From Bacillota bacterium (GTDB lineage Bacteria > Bacillota > Clostridia > Christensenellales > Aristaeellaceae), in NCBI GenBank assembly GCA_023425025.1, contig JAFADG010000016.1, forward strand, positions 157,024-221,023: a stretch of DNA of 64,000 nucleotides, read 5' to 3'. The notes under the pieces are model-generated. The model worked only from the letters and a program-made list of their open reading frames with translations. It ran no database searches and was not told the DNA's origin. This document shows positions 34,450-43,323 of the stretch, one piece after another (position 1 is the stretch's first letter; each line of letters begins with the position of its first letter). A program made the translations under genes and the position numbers.

Positions 34450-35418
34450 CTAAAACAGCGCGGCGCTGTCGTCTACGCGCCTGGCCGCCCAGTTGCTCAA
34501 TAGCACCAGCGCAAAGGAAACGGCGGACTGGAACAGACCCACCGCGGTGGATATGCCGATATCGCCCGTTTTGCGAAGGGTGCGGTAGATGAAGGTGTCG
34601 ATTACGTCCGTGGAGGAATAGATGGCCGGCATATCGCCCGTTACATTGAAGAACAGGCCGAAGTCCGCGTTCATGATTTTGCCGATGGCCAGCAGCGTCA
34701 GTATGATTACCGTGGGCCGCAAAAGGGGAAGGGAGATATAGCGCATTTGATTCCACTTGGAGGCGCCGTCGATCTGTGCCGCTTCGTAATAGGAGCTGTC
34801 GATGCCGGCGATGGTGGCCAGGTACACCACCGAGCTGTAGCCCGCGCCTTTCCAGATGTTTACCACCAGCAGGATCCAGGGCCAATATCCGGGTTCCATA
34901 TAAAAGGCGATGCGCTGCATGCCCATGGAGGAAAGCAGGCTGTTGATCACGCCGTTGTCATACCCCAGAAGCCCCGCCGCGAAGATGCCGACGACCACGG
35001 TGGAGATAAAGTAGGGCAGAAAGGTCAGCGACTGGGTGATCTTTTTGTACCGCTTGTGGCGGATCTCGTTGAACATCAGCGCCAGGGCCAGCGCGAAGAG
35101 GGTGCCCACGGTGATAAACATCAGGTTCAGTACCAGCGTATTCTTGATGGCGTTGACAGCGGCGGAGTTCGGGCGGAACAGGATTTCAAAATTGCGAAAC
35201 AGCGGATTCATCCACGGACTGCCCAGGATGCCGTCCTTGATGCGGAAGCGCTTGAACGCCAGCAGGGTGCCGAACATGGGCATGTAGCTGAACGCGAACA
35301 AGAGGGCGGCGGTAGGCAGCGCCATCACATACAGCTGCCAGCTGGATAAAACCTGGCGCAGCGATGTGGTCAGCCGGTTCTTCGTCCTTGCCCGCGATGT
35401 CCGGTTTGTTACATGCAT
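34450..35418 (-). CDS. Carbohydrate ABC transporter permease (LplB-like)
   Basis: A 322-residue permease and first gene of the operon. It shows WQLYVMALPTAALLFAFSY in the first helix, an EAAQIDGASKWNQMRYISLP loop and six hydrophobic segments. A GGAGG site lies 9 bp before the ATG. It is transcribed from the operator-overlapped promoter at 35436-35478 and is divergent from its probable regulator. Confidence 0.9.
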   Translation of the reverse strand: MHVTNRTSRARTKNRLTTSLRQVLSSWQLYVMALPTAALLFAFSYMPMFGTLLAFKRFRIKDGILGSPWMNPLFRNFEILFRPNSAAVNAIKNTLVLNLMFITVGTLFALALALMFNEIRHKRYKKITQSLTFLPYFISTVVVGIFAAGLLGYDNGVINSLLSSMGMQRIAFYMEPGYWPWILLVVNIWKGAGYSSVVYLATIAGIDSSYYEAAQIDGASKWNQMRYISLPLLRPTVIILTLLAIGKIMNADFGLFFNVTGDMPAIYSSTDVIDTFIYRTLRKTGDIGISTAVGLFQSAVSFALVLLSNWAARRVDDSAALF

Positions 35419-35435
35419 ATGGAACAGCCTCCGCT

Positions 35436-35478
35436 ATTTGTTATAACAAATGATAGCATAGCAAATACATGATGTCAA
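35436..35478 (-). promoter_or_regulatory. Promoter of the importer-GH3 operon with AraR-like operator
   Basis: Minus-strand TTGACA (35473-35478), 17 bp, TATCAT (35450-35455). The perfect 16-bp palindrome ATTTGTTATAACAAAT (35436-35451) sits just downstream of the -10, where a bound repressor would block initiation. The sequence resembles operators of AraR-type GntR-LacI regulators. Confidence 0.8.
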
Positions 35479-35601
35479 TACAATTTATCAAGATTATTTG
35501 AATTCTGCATTCTATTTTGTGCGTTTAGCTATAAATATAAGTAGGCTTGCAAACGGCAATTGGCATACCATCCGGCGGCAACAATAATCATAACAATCTG
35601 C

Positions 35602-35634
35602 TTGCAAACTTGTCCTATGTTTGTTATAATAAAC
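35602..35634 (+). promoter_or_regulatory. Promoter of the GntR-LacI-type regulator with operator
   Basis: Plus-strand TTGCAA (35602-35607), 17 bp, TATAAT (35625-35630). The imperfect palindrome GTTTGTTATAATAAAC (35619-35634) covers the -10 element and matches the operator at 35436, which points to negative autoregulation. Confidence 0.78.
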
Positions 35635-35726
35635 AAGATTCATTACAGGCTATAAACCATACGGACAGATTCAGCAATATTCGCGCGGGAAAACCTTTGC
35701 CGCGCATTCAGAAGGAGAGCAAACGT

Positions 35727-36893
35727 ATGCTTTCAGCGCCGCCGGGCAAAGGCAAAACCCGTACAACACTGTACCAGGTGGTCATTGACGACATCCTGGA
35801 AAGCATCCGCAGCGGCGCTTTCTCCTTTGATCATCCCATCTGCACCGAAATCAAATTGATGGAGAAATACAATATCAGCCGCATTACCGCCCGCCGGGCC
35901 ATGACGGAGCTGGAGAACATGGGCATCCTTTACCGCAAGCGCGGCGTTGGCAGCTTTGTATCCAGGGATATTTACACAAAGCAGTCGACGCCTGCGCCTG
36001 CCAACAATTTGTTTGCCTTTATTTTTCCTTTCAATATCAGCCGCACGGGCCTGACGACGGCCTTTCAGGCTGCCAACAACCTGCTGATTCAAAAGGGCTG
36101 CTATGCTTCCATCTACATCACGGAGGATGACCTGCCCTCCAGGGGCCGCACAGTGCTCAATCAGTTGGTGAATATGAATGTGGCTGGCGTGGCCTACTAT
36201 CCCAAGACGTCGGATATCCACATCAGCATCCTCAACCAGTTGATTTTCCAGGGCAAGCCGGTGGTGATCATGGATATTCCCAGCAACTGCCCCTATATCA
36301 GCTCCGTGACCAGCGACAACCTAAGCGGCGCGGTGCAATTGATGGAGCACCTTATCTCCCTGGGCCACCGGCGCATCGCTTACGTTTCCGGCGTGGGGCC
36401 GGAGGCCAGGCGCACTGTCTGCGACCGGATCGCGGGGTACATGCTGGCCCATGAAAAGGCCGGGCTGCCGCTGCGCGGGGAGTATATCATCACCGACATG
36501 GGCGAAGACATGCGCCGCCAGACTGCGGATGGCAGCAGCCATACGGAGCTGGCCAACCGGGTACTGTCCCTTGTGGACCAGGGCGTAACCGCCGTCATGG
36601 CCGAGCATGACGAACTGGCCTTTGATATTTTGATGGCCTGCCGCGACTTGAACATCAGCGTTCCCAGGGATCTGAGCGTGTGCGGCTTTGACGATTCCGA
36701 ATGGGCCCATATGCTGCCAGGGGCCATCACCACCGTCCGCCAGGATCAGGAGCAGGTGGGAAGGCACGTGGCCGAGCTGCTTCTGGCCCGCATGGGCAAC
36801 CCGCTGAAGACGGCGCAAGATATGGTGGTGCCGACCAGGCTGGTGGTCGGCAATACCACAGGCCCAAGGCCCAAGGGCGCCCCGGCAGATTGA
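35727..36893 (+). CDS. AraR-like regulator: GntR winged helix fused to LacI-type ligand domain
   Basis: A 388-residue regulator. The N-terminal GntR winged helix (LYQVVIDDILESIRSGAFSF, then KYNISRITARRAMTELENMG and the wing RKRGVGSFV) is followed from about residue 95 by a periplasmic-binding-protein-like domain. That domain shows HLISLGHRRIAYVSG, VMAEHDELAFDIL and DLSVCGFDDSEWAHM. The ATG at 35727 has GGAG upstream, whereas the longer frame would begin before the promoter. It is divergent from the importer-GH3 operon and 47 bp before the mannosidase. It likely represses both, as well as the ManD-like gene, with a sugar as inducer. Confidence 0.88.
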   Translation: MLSAPPGKGKTRTTLYQVVIDDILESIRSGAFSFDHPICTEIKLMEKYNISRITARRAMTELENMGILYRKRGVGSFVSRDIYTKQSTPAPANNLFAFIFPFNISRTGLTTAFQAANNLLIQKGCYASIYITEDDLPSRGRTVLNQLVNMNVAGVAYYPKTSDIHISILNQLIFQGKPVVIMDIPSNCPYISSVTSDNLSGAVQLMEHLISLGHRRIAYVSGVGPEARRTVCDRIAGYMLAHEKAGLPLRGEYIITDMGEDMRRQTADGSSHTELANRVLSLVDQGVTAVMAEHDELAFDILMACRDLNISVPRDLSVCGFDDSEWAHMLPGAITTVRQDQEQVGRHVAELLLARMGNPLKTAQDMVVPTRLVVGNTTGPRPKGAPAD

Positions 36894-36940
36894 AACAGGA
36901 AACCATTTATCATAGCCCGGCAAAGGAGATTTAAGCACTT

Positions 36941-39900
36941 ATGCGGACCGAAAAAAGCGTCAGTCAAACGCTGGTGAAACTGAAAAGGCTTCAAAGCACC
37001 CTGGAACAGAGGATCTTTCGCGGCGTTGGAACCATTGAAGTGGATTTGTATCAGACCACCGTGCCCCTGCATGCCATCCCGGCGGCGGAGAGCTTTACAG
37101 CGCTGCCGGAGTGCGGCCGCTGGGGCGGCGAAGGGGTGTACGGCTGGTTCCGTGGCACGTATACCGTGCCCCGGGAATTGGATGGGGAAGCGCTGTACCT
37201 GTATCCCCGTATCGGCGGGTATGAAGCCACCCTGTGGGTGGACGGCAGCATTCACTCCAACTTTGCCAACAAGATACTGGTGGGCAGCCATGGCAACCAC
37301 TACTGCAACCGGTTTGTGGAAAAGGCCAAAGCAGGTCAGCGGGTAGAGATTGCGCTGGAATACTACGCTTTTCATGACATGCCCGGCACGCAGCCCATGA
37401 CGAATGAGTCGTATGAAGATTATACCTATCCCATCGGGCCGGTTACGGTGTGCCTGCGGGATGACGAGCTGATGGCGTTCCTGTTTGATCTGCGCACCCT
37501 GACCGCCCTTGTGGATGCCCTGCCGGAAAGCAGCTTCCGCCGGGCGGATGTTTTGTACGCGCTGACAAAGGTTCACAGCCAGCTCTATTACGACCCGGAC
37601 AACGCGCAGGACGCGGAATTCCGCGGCGCTATCCAAGCGGTCTGGCCGCTGATACGTGAGCAGCTGCAAAAGAAAAACGGGCCTACCGCCCCCTATGTGG
37701 GGCTCGTGGGGCACAGCCACATGGACACCGCCTGGCTGTGGCCCATCAGCGAGACGGTGAAAAAATGTGCCCGCACCTACGCCAACCAGATGAACCTCAT
37801 GGAGGAGTATCCGGAATATACCTTTGTGCAGTCCTCCGCCTATCACAGCGAATGGATACGGGTCCATTACCCCGAGCTGTTTGCGCGCATTCAAAAGCGG
37901 GTGATGGAGGGGCGCTACGAGCCCAACGGCGGCGTATGGGTGGAGTGTGACTGCAACCTGACCGGCGGCGAGTACCTTTTGCGCCAGTTTGTGTGGGGCC
38001 AGCGCTTTACCCAAAAATACTTCAACTATAAGGCCGACGCCTTCTGGCTGCCGGATACCTTCGGCTACAGCTACGCCATTCCCCAGATCATGCTGGGCTG
38101 CGGTGTCAAGTATTTTCTCACCACCAAAATGGCCTGGAACGACACCAACCGCTTTCCCTACACCTCCTTTTACTGGCAGGGGTTGGACGGCAGCCGGGTG
38201 CTCACCCACTTGAACCTGACCCACCAGGGGCCGGACCCTGCAACGCTGACGGAAATCACCGCCGGCGGGCCGATGCACAACCCGATTGAGGAAAAAATGG
38301 TTTCCGATATGCGGCTGTTTTCCTACGGCAAGGGCGACGGCGGCGGCGGGCCCGAGTTTGAAATGATTGAAATGAGCCGGCGCTTAGGTGACCTGGAGGG
38401 CGTGCCCCGCTCGGAGCATACCAGCGTTTCCGCTTTCATGCAGCGGCTGGAAAATGAGATCCACGAGCCGACGCTCTACGCCGGCGAGCTGTACCTGGAA
38501 CTGCACCGCGGCACGCTGACCAACCAGCATACCATCAAGCGCAACAACCGCCTGCTGGAGATCGCCCTGCACGACCTGGAGGTGATGACCGTCAAGGACG
38601 CTGTTTCCCGGGGCCAGGCAGCCGACGGCGAAAGTGTGCGGCCGCTGATGAACGCGCTGCTGGTCAACCAGTTTCATGACATCCTGCCCGGCACCTGCAT
38701 AAACAGCGCCCATGCCCAGTCCATTGCTGAAACGACCGGGGCCATTGAGGCCGCCCGCGAAAAGACGCTGGCCCTGCTTGCAGGTAATGGGGAAAGCAGT
38801 TTCATTACGCTGCATAACACCTTGTCCTTTGACCGCTGTGATACGGTGTACCTGCCTGTGAAAACGGGCATGCGCATCACGGGCGGATACGCTCAGCAGC
38901 GCTTTACTGATCTTGAGGGCCGGGAAATGCTGGCGGTAGCGGGTGTTGCGCTGCCGGCCCTGGGCTCCAAGGTTCTTGCCTGGGAAGCAGGAGAATCAAA
39001 AACGAAGGGAAGCCCCTTTCATTTGAATGGGGATACCCTTACAACTCCCTTTGCAGCCATTCGCTTCAATGAAAACGGCGACATGGCTTCCTTTGTGGAT
39101 CGGCAAACGGGCCGGGAGCTGGTGCACGAAAACGGTCTGCCCTTCAACACCTTTCTCATGGCCGAGGATGTGTCCGCGGCCTGGGACAACTGGGATATCG
39201 ACGCCGACCTGGAGGATAAGCTTCTGCCCGCCGGCCGCCTTATCAGCCGCGAGGTGGTAAGCATGGGCCCGGTGGAAGCGCGCATTCGCAGCGTGTACCA
39301 AATGACGGACAAGACCACCATTACCCAGGACGTGGTCTTCTCCGCCCAGTCGCCGCTTGTCACCTTTGACACCGTCATGGACTGGCAGGACAGCCACCGT
39401 TTCCTGAAAGCGGCCTTCGACACCTCCCTTTTCTGCGACGGTGTGCGCAACGAGATCCAGTTTGGCTTCATCCGCCGCAGCAACCACCGCAGCAGCGCCG
39501 CGGAAAAGGCCCGCTTTGAAACCTGCAACCACAAGTATTCCGACCTGTCCGAGGCGGGCTACGGCCTGGCGGTTTTGAACGATTGCAAATACGGCCTTTC
39601 CGTCCGGGAGGGCTCCATGCGCCTGTCTTTGCATAAGGGCGGCGAGCGGCCGGACAGCCAGGGCGACAAGGGCCGCCACGTCTGCCGGTACGCCATACTG
39701 CCCCACGCCGGCGATTTTTCCGCCGAAACGGTGGTCAGGCCCGCCTATACCTTCAACTATTTGCCCATCGTGAAAGCGGGCGAATGCGCGCTGCCGAGCC
39801 TTGCTTCCATCGATCTGCCCAACGTCCTCATCGAGACCGTCAAGCCCTGCGAGGATGCGGACAGCGCCTATATCCTGCGGTTGTATGAGGCCACGGGCGC

Positions 39901-40054
39901 GTACTCCAAGGCAACACTTTCCTTAAATCATGAGGTGCGGGCAATGGCCCTTACGGACATGCTGGAGGAAGTGCGGGAGGAATTGCCATCAGGCAAGGAA
40001 GTGGCGCTTACCTTCAAGCCCTTTGAAATCAAAACGGTCAGGGTGGCGTATTGA
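36941..40054 (+). CDS. Alpha-mannosidase, glycoside hydrolase family 38
   Basis: A 1037-residue cytoplasmic enzyme that removes alpha-linked mannose. GH38 features are GHSHMDTAWLWPISET (zinc-binding His-x-Asp), the nucleophile Asp in DAFWLPDTFGYSY, QSSAYHSEWI, and the middle-domain segment VNQFHDILPGT with its zinc-binding His-Asp. The C-terminal beta-sandwich runs to the end. There is no signal peptide, so it acts on imported oligosaccharide. It is cotranscribed with the upstream regulator. Together with GH3 and the importer it suggests use of mannose-containing glycans. Confidence 0.93.
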   Translation: MRTEKSVSQTLVKLKRLQSTLEQRIFRGVGTIEVDLYQTTVPLHAIPAAESFTALPECGRWGGEGVYGWFRGTYTVPRELDGEALYLYPRIGGYEATLWVDGSIHSNFANKILVGSHGNHYCNRFVEKAKAGQRVEIALEYYAFHDMPGTQPMTNESYEDYTYPIGPVTVCLRDDELMAFLFDLRTLTALVDALPESSFRRADVLYALTKVHSQLYYDPDNAQDAEFRGAIQAVWPLIREQLQKKNGPTAPYVGLVGHSHMDTAWLWPISETVKKCARTYANQMNLMEEYPEYTFVQSSAYHSEWIRVHYPELFARIQKRVMEGRYEPNGGVWVECDCNLTGGEYLLRQFVWGQRFTQKYFNYKADAFWLPDTFGYSYAIPQIMLGCGVKYFLTTKMAWNDTNRFPYTSFYWQGLDGSRVLTHLNLTHQGPDPATLTEITAGGPMHNPIEEKMVSDMRLFSYGKGDGGGGPEFEMIEMSRRLGDLEGVPRSEHTSVSAFMQRLENEIHEPTLYAGELYLELHRGTLTNQHTIKRNNRLLEIALHDLEVMTVKDAVSRGQAADGESVRPLMNALLVNQFHDILPGTCINSAHAQSIAETTGAIEAAREKTLALLAGNGESSFITLHNTLSFDRCDTVYLPVKTGMRITGGYAQQRFTDLEGREMLAVAGVALPALGSKVLAWEAGESKTKGSPFHLNGDTLTTPFAAIRFNENGDMASFVDRQTGRELVHENGLPFNTFLMAEDVSAAWDNWDIDADLEDKLLPAGRLISREVVSMGPVEARIRSVYQMTDKTTITQDVVFSAQSPLVTFDTVMDWQDSHRFLKAAFDTSLFCDGVRNEIQFGFIRRSNHRSSAAEKARFETCNHKYSDLSEAGYGLAVLNDCKYGLSVREGSMRLSLHKGGERPDSQGDKGRHVCRYAILPHAGDFSAETVVRPAYTFNYLPIVKAGECALPSLASIDLPNVLIETVKPCEDADSAYILRLYEATGAYSKATLSLNHEVRAMALTDMLEEVREELPSGKEVALTFKPFEIKTVRVAY

Positions 40055-40084
40055 ACGGCAAAACAAAAGAGCCTTCGCTTTTTA

Positions 40085-40195
40085 AGGGGAAGGTGGCGCA
40101 TAACGCCGGATGAGGTGCTTCACTGCGTTTGTGTCATAGGGATGGCCACCTCATCAGTCGACTTCGTCGGCAGCTTCCCCTCAGGGGGAAGCCTC
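40085..40195. repeat. MITE-like palindromic repeat, copy 1
   Basis: The left part AGGGGAAGGTGGC...GCCGGATGAGGTGC and the right part CCACCTCATCAGTCGAC...GGCAGCTTCCCCT form an imperfect inverted pair. The left part is the reverse complement, with few differences, of sequence near 47131-47171. Such non-coding palindromes are dispersed in many clostridial genomes. Confidence 0.7.
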
Positions 40196-40230
40196 TGTAT
40201 GCTTGCTGCAACACTGTTTTCAAGGCAGTG

Positions 40231-40267
40231 AAAAGGCGCGCCTTCTGTCATGAGAGGCGCGCCTTTT
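40231..40267. terminator. Bidirectional terminator between GH38 and SDR genes
   Basis: AAAAGGCGCGCCT (40231-40243) and AGGCGCGCCTTTT (40255-40267) make a perfect 13-bp stem with an 11-nt loop, flanked by A and T tracts. It suits the convergent plus-strand GH38 and minus-strand SDR genes. Confidence 0.9.
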
Positions 40268-40279
40268 GAAAAGCGTTGC

Positions 40280-41143
40280 TTATTCGTCCTTCTGATTCAG
40301 CACCGCATCCCGATGCTTCTCTGCCCAGCCCTTGTCCATCCAGACCGACGGGGCGAACCATTCCGGCTGGCCGGGCAGCGTCAGGCCGCCATCCACGCGG
40401 ATGACCATACCCGTGATGTACGCCCCCTTGTCGCTGGCCAGGAACGCCACCAGTTCCCCGGTATCCCTGGGCACGCCCATGCGGCCCAGCGGTATGGAAT
40501 CCTCAATGGGGTAAAAGGGCCGGCCCTTGACGATATCCCCGGCCTTGGCGTCCGGCGGCGGGCTGTTGGGCCTGACCCTGGTGGCCCCCGGCGCGATGCA
40601 GTTGACCCGTATCCTGTAGGCGGATAATTCCAGCGCCAGGGATTGGGCCGCCCGGTTGATGGCCGCCTTGATGCCGCCGTATACAAAATCGTCGGGATGG
40701 GCGGATTCGCCCCTTGTGGACGTTACGAAATGGATGGAGCCGGCGGTGCCGTCCCTGACCATGATGCGTGCCGCTTCCCCGGCGGCCATCAGGTAGCCGA
40801 TAAAGTTGGTATCCACGATGTATTGCAGGTTTTCCCGGGTGGCGGTCAGTATGCTGTTGCGGGTGTCCCGGCCCGCGTTGTTGACCAGCAGGTCCAGCCG
40901 GCCAAGGTCACGGCGGGCCGTTTTGACCAGGTTTTCGGCCACGTCCCTTTCTTCCAGCGCGGCGTGGTATACAAGGCAGCGCCTGCCCAGCTTTTCGATT
41001 TCCGATTTGGTTTCATCCGCCCCGTCCCGGTTGCGGGAATACGTGATGGCCACATCATAGCCGTGCTCCGCCAGCACGATGGCCGTGCCCTGGCCGATGC
41101 CGCTGCTTCCCCCGGTAACGATGGCCGCCTTGGTGATGCCCAT
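40280..41143 (-). CDS. Short-chain dehydrogenase/reductase
   Basis: A 287-residue SDR oxidoreductase. It shows the NAD(P)-binding TGGSSGIGQG, the NNAGRD motif, a catalytic Ser in IHFVTSTRGE and the Tyr-Lys pair in YGGIKAA. Similar proteins are annotated 3-ketoacyl-ACP reductase or gluconate dehydrogenase; no substrate can be assigned. The ATG at 41143 follows GGGAGG by 7 bp. It is monocistronic, convergent with the mannosidase, and faces an AraC gene encoded upstream on the same strand. Confidence 0.88.
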   Translation of the reverse strand: MGITKAAIVTGGSSGIGQGTAIVLAEHGYDVAITYSRNRDGADETKSEIEKLGRRCLVYHAALEERDVAENLVKTARRDLGRLDLLVNNAGRDTRNSILTATRENLQYIVDTNFIGYLMAAGEAARIMVRDGTAGSIHFVTSTRGESAHPDDFVYGGIKAAINRAAQSLALELSAYRIRVNCIAPGATRVRPNSPPPDAKAGDIVKGRPFYPIEDSIPLGRMGVPRDTGELVAFLASDKGAYITGMVIRVDGGLTLPGQPEWFAPSVWMDKGWAEKHRDAVLNQKDE

Positions 41144-41276
41144 ATCCGTGCCTCCCATGCATTGATAAAGTGGATAAGGATACTATACAAAAATGGCAGG
41201 GATTTTTAAATGTCCGCCATTGCCTTTCATAGGACGAATGTTGCGCATATGCGCAAGGGCTGTCCAAAGGTGGAGA

Positions 41277-42086
41277 TTATTCCGTGCTCACCTGCCGCTG
41301 GATATCGCGGTACGCCCGGGGAGACATGCGCACAAGCCGCAAAAAGACGCGGTTGAAGCTTCGTATTGTTTCAAACCCGCAGGCAAGCGCGATGTCCGCA
41401 ATGCGGCTGTCGGTATGCCACAGCCGGTACTTGGCGTCGTTTATGCGCAGCTGGTTGATGTAGTCGTAAAAACCGTAGCCGAACTGCTGGTTCATGATGC
41501 GGGACAGGTGGTAGCGGGAGGCATACACGGCGGAGGCCACATCGTCCAGGGAAACCGGTTCCAGATAATGCAGCGACAAGTATTTGAGCGCCTTGGCCGC
41601 CAGGCTTTCCTCCCCGCCGGGAGAGGGGGAAAGGATAAAGCGCTCGAAAGCGCGGCCCAGCAGGATTTGCACGTAGCCCAGCAGCACATCCTTGTCCGCG
41701 CGGCCCAGCGTTTCCGCCATCAGCCGCCCGGCGCAGTTTTGAACCTCCTCCAGGTCATCCCGCAGGCTGACTACCGGCTCTCTGACCTCGTGGCGCAAAA
41801 GCCGCGTGGTGAGCGTGGGCAGTGCCTGGGGGCCGACCCATACCATCAGGCAGCGGCTGCTGCCCTGGGTTTTGCAGGCGTGTGCCAGGTTTTGGGTGAT
41901 AAAGGCCAGGTCGCCCGGCCGCAGGGAAAAGGCCCTGGGGCCGATGTCCAGGCGCAGGCTCCCCGACAGCAGAAAAATCAGCTCATATTGCGGGTGCATA
42001 TGCTGTGGTTCAAAAAGATTGTCTACTTCCTTCACCCTCACCGGTGCTTCATCCTGATAAAAAAGTTCTTGATTTTCCATGGGCAT
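41277..42086 (-). CDS. AraC-family regulator with N-terminal cupin domain
   Basis: A 269-residue regulator. The N-terminal cupin-like sensor (MHPQYELIFLLSGSLRLDI, then FSLRPGDLAFI) covers about residues 15-100. Two helix-turn-helix motifs lie in the last 100 residues (YASRYHLSRIMNQQFG and IADIALACGFETIRSFNRVF). It probably senses a sugar-like ligand. It is divergent from a GNAT gene and lies upstream of the SDR gene, either of which may be its target. Confidence 0.88.
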   Translation of the reverse strand: MPMENQELFYQDEAPVRVKEVDNLFEPQHMHPQYELIFLLSGSLRLDIGPRAFSLRPGDLAFITQNLAHACKTQGSSRCLMVWVGPQALPTLTTRLLRHEVREPVVSLRDDLEEVQNCAGRLMAETLGRADKDVLLGYVQILLGRAFERFILSPSPGGEESLAAKALKYLSLHYLEPVSLDDVASAVYASRYHLSRIMNQQFGYGFYDYINQLRINDAKYRLWHTDSRIADIALACGFETIRSFNRVFLRLVRMSPRAYRDIQRQVSTE

Positions 42087-42169
42087 GCGTCATTTCCTCC
42101 ACCTCTATTATGACATATGACCGCAATATTTGTCCAGTAATAAATAGGAGCAAAAGGAGTGAATTTCCT

Positions 42170-42607
42170 GTGGAATACATGCACCGTATCGCCGGCGTAC
42201 AGGATGCCGGGGAATTAAAGCGCTTGAATGATGCCTTCAACGGCCCGGATACCAACAGCCTGGAAGGCGTGCTGGCGGGGCTTGGGCGGGAGGATGCCGA
42301 AACCGTGTTTGTGGCCCAGGCCGGGCAGGGGCTGGCCGGTTTTTTGTGCGCGCAGCTGTTGAGGTCCTTCTGTTACAGCGCGTTTTACGTGGAAATCACC
42401 GAATTATTTGTGGAAGAAGCCTTCCGCGGGCAAGGCGTGGGACGGAGCCTGATGCAGTATGCCGAAGATCACTACCGTGAAATGGGGATACACGACTTCC
42501 AGCTGTTCACCGGCGGAGTCAATCAAAATGCCCAGCGCTTTTATGAACGCGTGGGCTACAGGCGCTGCGGCGATGTTCTATATCGAAAAAGGGATGGGTG
42601 GGCATAG
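42170..42607 (+). CDS. GNAT-family N-acetyltransferase
   Basis: A 145-residue acetyltransferase. The acetyl-CoA motif RGQGVGRSLMQYAEDHYRE and the terminal QNAQRFYERVGYR are standard for GNAT proteins acting on small amines or amino acids. The GTG at 42170 is chosen because AGGAG lies 10 bp upstream. It is followed by a terminator at 42660-42691. The substrate is unknown. Confidence 0.82.
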   Translation: MEYMHRIAGVQDAGELKRLNDAFNGPDTNSLEGVLAGLGREDAETVFVAQAGQGLAGFLCAQLLRSFCYSAFYVEITELFVEEAFRGQGVGRSLMQYAEDHYREMGIHDFQLFTGGVNQNAQRFYERVGYRRCGDVLYRKRDGWA

Positions 42608-42659
42608 AAGCACAGCAATGCAGCGCAGTATCAGTGACACCAAACAATTGCATGCATAC

Positions 42660-42691
42660 GAAAAGGGAGAGGCGAAATGCCCTCCCTTTTC
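42660..42691. terminator. Terminator after the GNAT gene
   Basis: GAAAAGGGAG (42660-42669) pairs with CTCCCTTTTC (42682-42691), extended inward by GGC/GCC. A T-tract lies within the 3' arm. Confidence 0.75.
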
Positions 42692-42843
42692 TCGATTCAA
42701 GCAGCCTTATCCGCGGCATTTGCTGCCCGGATAGCCCGCTTTCTGCCTCTCGACAAAAAAATTTGTGAAACCATGCATCAAAACGCGCAAAGCGCCGCTC
42801 TATTATGTGGAATTCAAAAAATGGCGATAAGGGAGGAATATTC

Positions 42844-43323
42844 GTGAAAAGGGTTCTCTTGCTTTTGATGGCATTTGTCCTGTTGTTCTCCATCAGCCTT
42901 CCCGCCCTGGCGGATTCGGAGTCTCTTCCCCCGCTGACTGACCTTTCGCCCAACCCTGATTACTACTATGGCAGTTGGTCACTCGGTATCAGCCCTATGT
43001 CTACAGCCATCGCCATCACCAATGCAGACTATAGCATCGTCAAGGTAAGCGCCACCTCTGTTAAGACATCCGCCTCTACCACGGCCAATCAAACGGCAGA
43101 TATGGTGGGCGGAACCATGTATCTGCAAAAGTGGGAGAATAATGCATGGGCCACCATCAAGACCAGTAGTTTCTCAGACGATCACGTCGTATCCCACTCC
43201 GGGTCCGCCACCTTTACGGTGACTAGCGGCTACTATTACCGCTTGAAGACCACGCACTCTGCAAAACTTGATAATATAACTGTTACTAGAACGACTTATA
43301 CCGGTGGTATTTTCATCAATTGA
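42844..43323 (+). CDS. Small secreted protein of unknown function
   Basis: A 159-residue product with a clear Sec signal (VKRVLLLLMAFVLLFSISLPALA, cleavage before DSES). The mature part is rich in Ser, Thr and Tyr and has a probable beta-sheet pattern, with YYYGSWSLGISPMS, MYLQKWENNAWATIK and TVTSGYYYRLKTTHS. The final strands resemble small beta-sandwich exported proteins of Firmicutes. GTG at 42844 follows GGGAGG by 7 bp. It converges with, and overlaps by 8 bp, the DUF4367-like gene of a sigma factor pair. I do not recognise a family. Confidence 0.75.
   Translation: MKRVLLLLMAFVLLFSISLPALADSESLPPLTDLSPNPDYYYGSWSLGISPMSTAIAITNADYSIVKVSATSVKTSASTTANQTADMVGGTMYLQKWENNAWATIKTSSFSDDHVVSHSGSATFTVTSGYYYRLKTTHSAKLDNITVTRTTYTGGIFIN

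Noticed and set aside
36746..38278. A 510-codon minus-strand frame opposite the regulator and mannosidase
   Set aside because: It crosses two well-supported genes and has no recognisable domain or start signal.
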